Positions 8,718-12,548 of a DNA stretch of 12,548 nt are shown here, piece by piece. The stretch covers positions 1 through 12,548 of the forward strand of contig CAMHMG010000071.1 in assembly GCA_946186175.1 (NCBI GenBank), in the 5' to 3' direction. The notes beneath the pieces were generated by a model that had not been told where the DNA came from, made no database searches, and saw nothing but the letters and a program-made list of their open reading frames with translations. Source of the stretch: an uncultured Clostridia bacterium (GTDB lineage Bacteria; Bacillota; Clostridia; Lachnospirales; Lachnospiraceae). Within the stretch, counting starts at the first letter, position 1; each line of letters starts with the position of its first letter. The translations under genes and the position numbers were made by a program.

Positions 8718-9491
8718 TCATTCAGTTATTGTCTTATCTTTTATATGATACGCAATCCCTCTTTTCACACAAAAGTCTATAATCTCCTGAGCTTTTTCGT
8801 TGTAGAATTGTTTATGTGCCGGATACCCCCGCGTGACATCAGTGCAGTAATTTGTTCTTCCAAAGATTATTTTATCCGTAAACGACACCATATTAAGAAT
8901 ACTCTCAAGATCCTGCCGAATCAGATTTGGAGTTGGGTATGGCTCAATGCTCACCCAGGTTTTACATCCAGAATCATGTAATGCCTTTAATGCATCAACT
9001 CTACCTGCGTATGATGCTGCACCGGGTTCCATTCTTTTGCGGTATTCCTCATCAAGAGAAATGAGCGTGATTCCATACTCATTCTCGCAGTATAAATCTT
9101 TGAGTTCTATAGGGAGCAGTCCTTTTGTTAAAACGCAGCATTTTATTTGATCGGCATTAAGCCTCCTAATAGCCGCAATACTCATTTGCTGTATTTCCGA
9201 ATAACCATACATAAAAGGATCGGTCGTAAAGCAAAGCTGAACTGACTGGATTTTTTCTTTTAATTTGGGAATCTCTTTTTCAAGAAGTTCAAGCGTATTG
9301 GATACAAGGAAAGGCCTACACCACTCTTCGTATACCTTAACTTGACCAAAGCGCTTTTTAAGCAAAAAAGCATAACATGGATATTTACAACCATGTGAAC
9401 ATCCGAGCACATGATTCATGGTATAATCACCGTACTCAACCCCTGTCTGATATAACATGCTCTTCCGCTCTATATATCCTGCAACTTTCAT
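8718..9491 (-). CDS. Three-Cys-motif radical-SAM-like protein, partner of TcmP
   Basis: The protein has 257 residues and resembles the spore-photoproduct-lyase/Rv2578c branch of radical SAM proteins. It carries a cysteine cluster in CSHGCKYPCYA at 31-41, CFTTDPFMYGY in place of the usual SAM-contact strand, and a late IEPYPTPN segment. The cysteines C31, C35 and C39 are spaced CX3CX3C, one residue longer than the classical CX3CX2C that binds the 4Fe-4S cluster. Whether it still cleaves SAM is unknown. An in-frame GTG exists at 9503, but the ATG at 9491 shares its A with the upstream stop (TAATG) and follows GGTGA, which marks re-initiation after TcmP, so I use it. The tight pairing with a TcmP-type protein is the family's known hallmark. 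The substrate is unknown. The gene ends 79 bp before hsdM. Confidence 0.85.
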   Translation of the reverse strand: MKVAGYIERKSMLYQTGVEYGDYTMNHVLGCSHGCKYPCYAFLLKKRFGQVKVYEEWCRPFLVSNTLELLEKEIPKLKEKIQSVQLCFTTDPFMYGYSEIQQMSIAAIRRLNADQIKCCVLTKGLLPIELKDLYCENEYGITLISLDEEYRKRMEPGAASYAGRVDALKALHDSGCKTWVSIEPYPTPNLIRQDLESILNMVSFTDKIIFGRTNYCTDVTRGYPAHKQFYNEKAQEIIDFCVKRGIAYHIKDKTITE

Positions 9492-10702
9492 TATTTCACC
9501 CACTTTACTGATACGGTTTTTCCGTGTCCCTCAGTCATAAAGGTTGATGGCTTTCCTTTAGCAGTCTGACTAGGATTTCTAATTACTTCAATCCGTCGAT
9601 CTTTCTCAAGCTTCTTCAGAACTTTAGCAATATCTCCCGACTTGCAAATAGCGCCATATCTCACAAAGAATACTGCCTGTGACACCGTAAGAGAAACCCA
9701 TCTGTTGCACTGAGAGAAATGTTCGATAACATAATCTGTAATCCTATCTTCATCTACGATTTGATTATTAAAATCCTCCTGAAAAAGAGTAAGCTGTCCT
9801 CTGTTTTGAATATTCTTCAGTAATTCCCAACGGTTGCAGATATTGTCCGCCATCAAAACACAGCCAGAAGGATGGTTTGTCGCATGAATCATTCGATACT
9901 TAGGATGCCGGTTTTGCTGAATACGTATCGGCATGTTCAAAACATATTTATAACTCTCGCTCAAGCGCTGGCAATACTGTTGTGAGAAGTACTCTTCGGC
10001 TTTATAACCATCAATCTCACCATTCTTATACCTAGTAATGATATTTTTCCAATATTCACCACCAGCAATACGATTTAATGCCTCTATTGACTTGTCTGTC
10101 GAATCTAAAACCGTAGGATCATATTCAATAAGATCATCAAAGAAACTACCGTCGTCAATTTTGAACTTCGTACCCATAGCATTACATGCTTCTCTTATAA
10201 AGCCAAACGAATTCATGTTTATAAGTAGTTCTATCGTATTAAATTGCCCATTGGCAAATTGATCAAACCTTGTGCAATCAAGATTTTTTATTCCGTATGG
10301 ATCAATATACAAAAAAACATTACAACCTGTTCTAGTCTTTAAAAGATTTTCGATTGTATCTTCATATTTCCCTGAAACAATCTTTATACCTTTGTAATCG
10401 CTCAAATTCTTCTCCAACTCTGATGCGTAGTTTAAATCAATAAACGCAGCACCAATCTGAGCATTTCCTTCCAACTTTGTAGAAGCAAGTCCCTGTTGAA
10501 AAATATCTAATGCTATAAGAGGTGATCCGGGATTGCCATCATCAAACTTCCCCTTTCCGGCAAAGCAGTCAACATATGCTAAAGGCTTACGAGTATGTAT
10601 AATTTTAGCTACATAAGGCTTCAAGTAGCAACCAAGTAACTCGTCTTTGACTTTTGACCATGGTTTCTTTTCCACAAAAAAATCATCATTCTTTTTTGCC
10701 AT
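9491..10702 (-). CDS. tcmP: Three-Cys-motif partner protein TcmP, Rossmann methyltransferase-like
   Basis: The protein has 403 residues. The N-terminus reads DDFFVEKKPWSKVKDELLGCYL and then LAYVDCFAGKGKFDDG.PGSPL (about 41-62), the signature of TcmP proteins. D45-CFAGKG sits where class I methyltransferases bind SAM, and IDPYG at 133-137 resembles their catalytic motif IV. Residues about 265-290 hold the family-typical HATNHPSGCVLMADNICN. The last 80 residues look like a winged helix (VLKKLEKDRRIEVIRN), suggesting nucleic acid binding. Function in this family is not established; a nucleic-acid methyltransferase is an inference. The frame also has a GTG at 10711, but that GTG is part of the AGAGGTG ribosome site of the ATG at 10702, so I start at the ATG. 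It is the first gene of the minus-strand run, and the next gene starts on its stop codon. Confidence 0.88.
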   Translation of the reverse strand: MAKKNDDFFVEKKPWSKVKDELLGCYLKPYVAKIIHTRKPLAYVDCFAGKGKFDDGNPGSPLIALDIFQQGLASTKLEGNAQIGAAFIDLNYASELEKNLSDYKGIKIVSGKYEDTIENLLKTRTGCNVFLYIDPYGIKNLDCTRFDQFANGQFNTIELLINMNSFGFIREACNAMGTKFKIDDGSFFDDLIEYDPTVLDSTDKSIEALNRIAGGEYWKNIITRYKNGEIDGYKAEEYFSQQYCQRLSESYKYVLNMPIRIQQNRHPKYRMIHATNHPSGCVLMADNICNRWELLKNIQNRGQLTLFQEDFNNQIVDEDRITDYVIEHFSQCNRWVSLTVSQAVFFVRYGAICKSGDIAKVLKKLEKDRRIEVIRNPSQTAKGKPSTFMTEGHGKTVSVKWVK

Positions 10703-10736
10703 TTTTTTCACCTCTTTGTAAATACTTTAAAACATA

Positions 10737-10783
10737 CATAACATAATAATTCCTTCGTCTTCCCAGGAATAATTATAGTTATG
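10737..10783. repeat. Imperfect inverted repeat in the TcmP operon leader
   Basis: The left arm (10737-10753) and right arm (10766-10783) are reverse complements apart from one bulged base and one mismatch, with a 12-base loop between them. The right arm contains a TATAAT hexamer reading on the minus strand (10777-10772), without a good -35. It lies 35-81 bases in front of the TcmP start. It could be an operator overlapping the promoter, or an RNA hairpin in the leader. There is no T-run after it in either direction, so it is not an obvious intrinsic terminator. Confidence 0.6.
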
Positions 10784-10912
10784 CTAATAGTAATAACTAC
10801 TCATCGTTCTTATATTTGCGAATATGAATAATACTATTTTACAACAGCCCACCTTCCACTTATGTAGCAATTTCATCATCCGTTTTTTGTGAATTATTTA
10901 TCAATATCCCTA

Positions 10913-11043
10913 CTATTCCTTTATTTCCCAATGTCCGCTATATCCACTTCCAACATAGGTTACATTAACTATTTTTTTAATTTCTCACTCAATTGTTTTT
11001 TATCATATTCCGTTGTCTCGCCAATTAATTCCTTTATATTCAT
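10913..11043 (-). pseudogene. N-terminal remnant of an AlbA_2/Schlafen-like ATP-binding protein
   Basis: The ATG at 11043 follows AAGGA and encodes MNIKELIGETTEYDKK, the start typical of Firmicute AlbA_2-domain (AAA_4/Schlafen-like) proteins. The frame then hits TAG at 10969 after 24 codons, directly behind a run of seven A. Reading one base back at that run continues IVNVTYVGSGYSGHWEIKE before another stop at 10913. The downstream part does not match what should follow in that family (a KPKSW...SAFAN-like stretch is missing), so I read this as a truncated gene joined to other DNA rather than a gene with one frameshift. The family match rests on about 16 residues. Confidence 0.45.
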
Positions 11044-11054
11044 AATGTCTGTCC

Positions 11055-11210
11055 TTAAAATGTCTTAAACCTACTTCTTATTTTGTGCCATTTCTCTGCA
11101 TATTCTGCCGAAGTTAAATAATCCATCCCTTTTTCTACCAAAAATGTGTACCTTGCCCCACTTGTATTATATTCTATTGAACGAATACTTTCAATATAAT
11201 AAAAAGCCAT
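11055..11210 (-). pseudogene. Short ORF ending in a broken excisionase-like helix-turn-helix
   Basis: A 51-codon frame on the minus strand. From residue 29 it reads MDYLTSAEYAEKW, which matches the opening of the excisionase/MerR-like DNA-binding domain common in Firmicutes. Normally a second helix with an RRV-type recognition segment and a wing would follow; here the frame continues HKIRSRFKTF and stops. The stop lies 11 bases before the ATG of the AlbA_2-like remnant. No clear ribosome site precedes the ATG at 11210. It may be a decayed gene or, less likely, a real small protein. Confidence 0.35.
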
Positions 11211-11343
11211 TCTATCTTACTAAGTAAAAAGCAGATAAGATGAGCTTATCCATCGCCTTCTCCAAAGGATGTATATGTTGACTCTTATGAATTCTATCAA
11301 TATACCTAACACTAACAAAGCTTTTCAGTTTTATTTATATATT

Positions 11344-11388
11344 TTTTTACCGTCATTTCAGCAATATATACTGACATTTATACCGACA
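11344..11388. repeat. Three similar 12-bp direct repeats upstream of the DUF3800 gene
   Basis: TTTTTACCGTCA (11344-11355), TATATACTGACA (11365-11376) and TTTATACCGACA (11377-11388) agree at most positions, with a conserved TAC(C/T)G(A/T)CA core. The last two abut; the first is offset by 21 bases from the second. They lie about 70 bases upstream of the -10 hexamer. They could be binding sites for a regulator, but in DNA this AT-rich a chance match is possible. Confidence 0.3.
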
Positions 11389-11455
11389 CTTTTTCTTTTA
11401 TATGCGTTTTCAATGAATCTAAATAAATCATGTAGTATGTTAACCCATTTTATAG

Positions 11456-11461
11456 TATAAT
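11456..11461 (+). promoter_or_regulatory. Putative -10 element of the DUF3800 gene
   Basis: A perfect TATAAT lies 35 bases before the ATG at 11497. The region 16-18 bases upstream has no good -35 match. It would give a short leader of roughly 29 bases containing AAAGGAG at 11478-11484. Confidence 0.4.
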
Positions 11462-11496
11462 CAATTCATTACTTGACAAAGGAGCAATATATTTAC

Positions 11497-12321
11497 ATGC
11501 TTACATTTATAGATGAAAGTGGATACCCTCGCCCTACAGATTCAACCAAGAATCCTATCCTGCTTGGTGTCTGTATCCATGAGAATGATATTAAACCGAT
11601 CACAAATCAAATATACAAATTAAAAGATTCTATTTATGGAAAACAGGACGAAATAAAGTCTACAAAACTTATTCGTGAAGCGACCATTACCAAGAATCGA
11701 ACAAATAATAAAGCATATGTTGAAGGCATGGTAGACATTATTGCCTCTTATGACGCTGCTATTTTTGCCGTAATTATGGACAAGCCAGATGAACCAATTA
11801 TTGTTCCAGAACATCATCTTCCGAAGCAGTATTACCTTCTTTTAAAAAAAGTTGAGTTTTACTGTAATCATCATCACTATGGCAAAGCAATGATGATATT
11901 TGATGAGGTACATGAGGATGCTGACCGAAAAATTGCTGAGGCAATTACAGGTTTTCTGTTCAAAACGAAGTTTGGGCGTTCTTTCCATCACATATTAGAA
12001 ATGCCCTTGTTTGTCAGCTCTGCTGTAACTCCTGCAGTGCAATTCGCCGATATATTTGCTGGTATCGTGAGGCATTATTACGAAAATGAGCTTGACCAAA
12101 AAGAACCGGAAACAGAATTTCAGGAATGGATTGTATCGCTTTTCACCAAACTACATAATCTTACAGAAAATAACTTCATCCCCAAATCACATTATCTGGA
12201 ATATGGCTTTCAGAAAATGGGCAAAAACTTCTCCTATCCTGTAAGCGAGAAATTTACTACTTCTGATAATGATGATGAAAACCTTTTATGTGAAGATTTT
12301 TTTAATGATTTATCTGAATAA
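11497..12321 (+). CDS. DUF3800 domain protein, RNase H-fold-like
   Basis: The protein has 274 residues and the family's signature layout: MLTFIDESGY at the very N-terminus (D6, E7), DEIKSTKL at 51-58 (E52, K54), MIFDEVHED at 133-141 (D136), and PAVQFADIFAG at 179-189 (D185). D6, E52, D136 and D185 sit in the order of an RNase H-type acidic quartet, so a metal-dependent nuclease or an inactive relative is plausible; no activity is established from this sequence. The frame extends to a TTG at 11473, but AAAGGAG lies after that codon and 12 bases before the ATG at 11497, and family members start right at the DESG segment, so I use the ATG. The C-terminus is acidic. It is transcribed away from the minus-strand genes and ends 9 bases before the small-RNA promoter. 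DUF3800 genes are often found in accessory and defence regions. Confidence 0.88.
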   Translation: MLTFIDESGYPRPTDSTKNPILLGVCIHENDIKPITNQIYKLKDSIYGKQDEIKSTKLIREATITKNRTNNKAYVEGMVDIIASYDAAIFAVIMDKPDEPIIVPEHHLPKQYYLLLKKVEFYCNHHHYGKAMMIFDEVHEDADRKIAEAITGFLFKTKFGRSFHHILEMPLFVSSAVTPAVQFADIFAGIVRHYYENELDQKEPETEFQEWIVSLFTKLHNLTENNFIPKSHYLEYGFQKMGKNFSYPVSEKFTTSDNDDENLLCEDFFNDLSE

Positions 12322-12329
12322 TTTTTTGT

Positions 12330-12357
12330 TTGACTTCATAGAAATATGGTGTATAAT
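12330..12357 (+). promoter_or_regulatory. Sigma-A-type promoter of the candidate small RNA
   Basis: TTGACT at 12330-12335 and a perfect TATAAT at 12352-12357 are separated by 16 bases. Transcription would start near 12364. It lies just after the DUF3800 stop codon, and no start codon with a ribosome site follows before the terminator. Confidence 0.65.
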
Positions 12358-12363
12358 ATTATT

Positions 12364-12453
12364 AGAGTCATATGTTGTTCCGTCCTGGAGCTGCGTAGGA
12401 CTCGTAATATTAACAAAAGCGTCGCACTTGCAGTTTAGCAGGTGCGATTTTTT
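12364..12453 (+). ncRNA. Candidate small structured RNA of about 90 nt
   Basis: The stretch is bounded by a good promoter (12330-12357) and a strong intrinsic terminator (12422-12453), with no open frame that has a ribosome site. The 5' end can close on itself: ATTAGAGTC (12361-12369) pairs with GACTC (12399-12403) and TAAT (12405-12408) with one bulged G. Alternatively GTCCT (12382-12386) can pair with AGGAC (12397-12401). These two pairings share bases and exclude each other. I cannot match it to a known RNA family. It could instead be a leader that terminates before a gene outside the window. Confidence 0.5.
12422..12453 (+). terminator. Intrinsic terminator
   Basis: TCGCACTTGC (12422-12431) pairs with GCAGGTGCGA (12438-12447) over ten base pairs including one T-G wobble, with a six-base loop, followed at once by six T (12448-12453) and another T-rich tract. 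It would end the candidate small RNA and any read-through from the DUF3800 gene. Confidence 0.85.
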
Positions 12454-12548
12454 GTTTTTCTATTAAATCAATCATACTTTTTTATCGAGAACAGTCCGGT
12501 TAATAAATACATTTAAAAACAAAAATAGGGGGTAGAACAGGGGTATAA
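12454..12548. other. Right end of window, no feature seen
   Basis: AT-rich sequence after the terminator. It ends with a G-rich patch (AGGGGGTAGAACAGGGGT, 12526-12543) containing GGGGT twice. I see no start codon or coding frame that can be supported here. Confidence 0.5.

Larger units (their letters stand above)
10703..11496. other. Intergenic region between divergent transcription units, with gene remnants and repeats
   Basis: About 0.8 kb of very AT-rich DNA with no intact gene. From left to right it holds the leader of the TcmP operon with an inverted repeat (10737-10783), two minus-strand coding remnants (about 10913-11043 and 11055-11210), a further minus-strand open stretch without a start codon (11212-11334, containing HPLEKAMDKLIL, not recognised), three similar 12-bp direct repeats (11344-11388), and the promoter and ribosome site of the DUF3800 gene. 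The plus-strand frame at 11269-11460 is low-complexity and has no ribosome site, so I do not count it as a gene. Confidence 0.7.

Noticed and set aside
11269..11460. Plus-strand 63-codon hydrophobic frame before the DUF3800 gene
   Set aside because: AT-driven leucine/phenylalanine content, no ribosome site, and it covers the repeat cluster and promoter of the next gene.
11473..11478. TTGACA as a -35 box, or TTG as the DUF3800 start codon
   Set aside because: Seventeen bases downstream there is only CATGCT, no -10. As a start it has no upstream ribosome site, whereas AAAGGAG serves the ATG at 11497.
10703..12548. Retron, CRISPR array or tRNA in the non-coding stretches
   Set aside because: No reverse transcriptase, no evenly spaced repeats with unique spacers, and no cloverleaf; the 12-bp repeats are adjacent and too short.

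Overview
The window looks like a defence island from a low-GC Firmicute, most likely Clostridia/Lachnospirales. The clues are AT-rich DNA, strong GGAGG-type ribosome binding sites, short overlapping junctions, and the family flavour of the type I restriction proteins. The taxonomic call is inference from style, not from a marker gene.

Layout. Almost everything between 1 and 10702 is on the minus strand and packed head to tail, so it reads right to left. It starts with a two-gene TcmP / three-Cys radical-SAM-like module (10702-8718, joined by a TAATG junction). A complete type I restriction-modification system follows in the order hsdM, hsdS, hsdR (8638-2384; ATGA overlap between hsdM and hsdS, 43 bp between hsdS and hsdR). 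Next comes a 219-residue protein I do not recognise (2286-1627). It overlaps by 8 bp a large gene that leaves the window at base 1. I translated 544 residues of that gene: an N-terminal Cap4/DUF4297-like nuclease domain followed by a STAND/NACHT-like P-loop NTPase, the architecture of Avs-type antiphage sensors.

From 10703 to 11496 there is about 0.8 kb without an intact gene. It holds a large imperfect inverted repeat just in front of the TcmP operon, two short minus-strand remnants (one begins exactly like the N-terminus of AlbA_2/Schlafen-like ATP-binding proteins, the other ends in the first half of an excisionase-like helix-turn-helix), and a small cluster of 12-bp direct repeats. It looks like a scar of gene turnover.

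On the right, on the plus strand, a DUF3800 protein with an RNase H-like set of acidic residues (11497-12321) has its own short leader. Immediately after it, a good promoter and a strong intrinsic terminator lie only about 90 bp apart and bracket a stretch that folds but encodes no protein: a candidate small RNA (about 12364-12453). The last 95 bases hold no gene I can support.

How it works together. HsdM/HsdS/HsdR should methylate and restrict DNA at one bipartite site. The nuclease-NTPase and its 219-residue partner could be a second, sensing-type defence line. The TcmP/three-Cys pair is the least understood part, and its position directly in front of hsdM suggests co-transcription. The main candidates for something undescribed are the 219-residue/nuclease-STAND pair, the TcmP/three-Cys module joined to a type I system, and the small RNA beside DUF3800.
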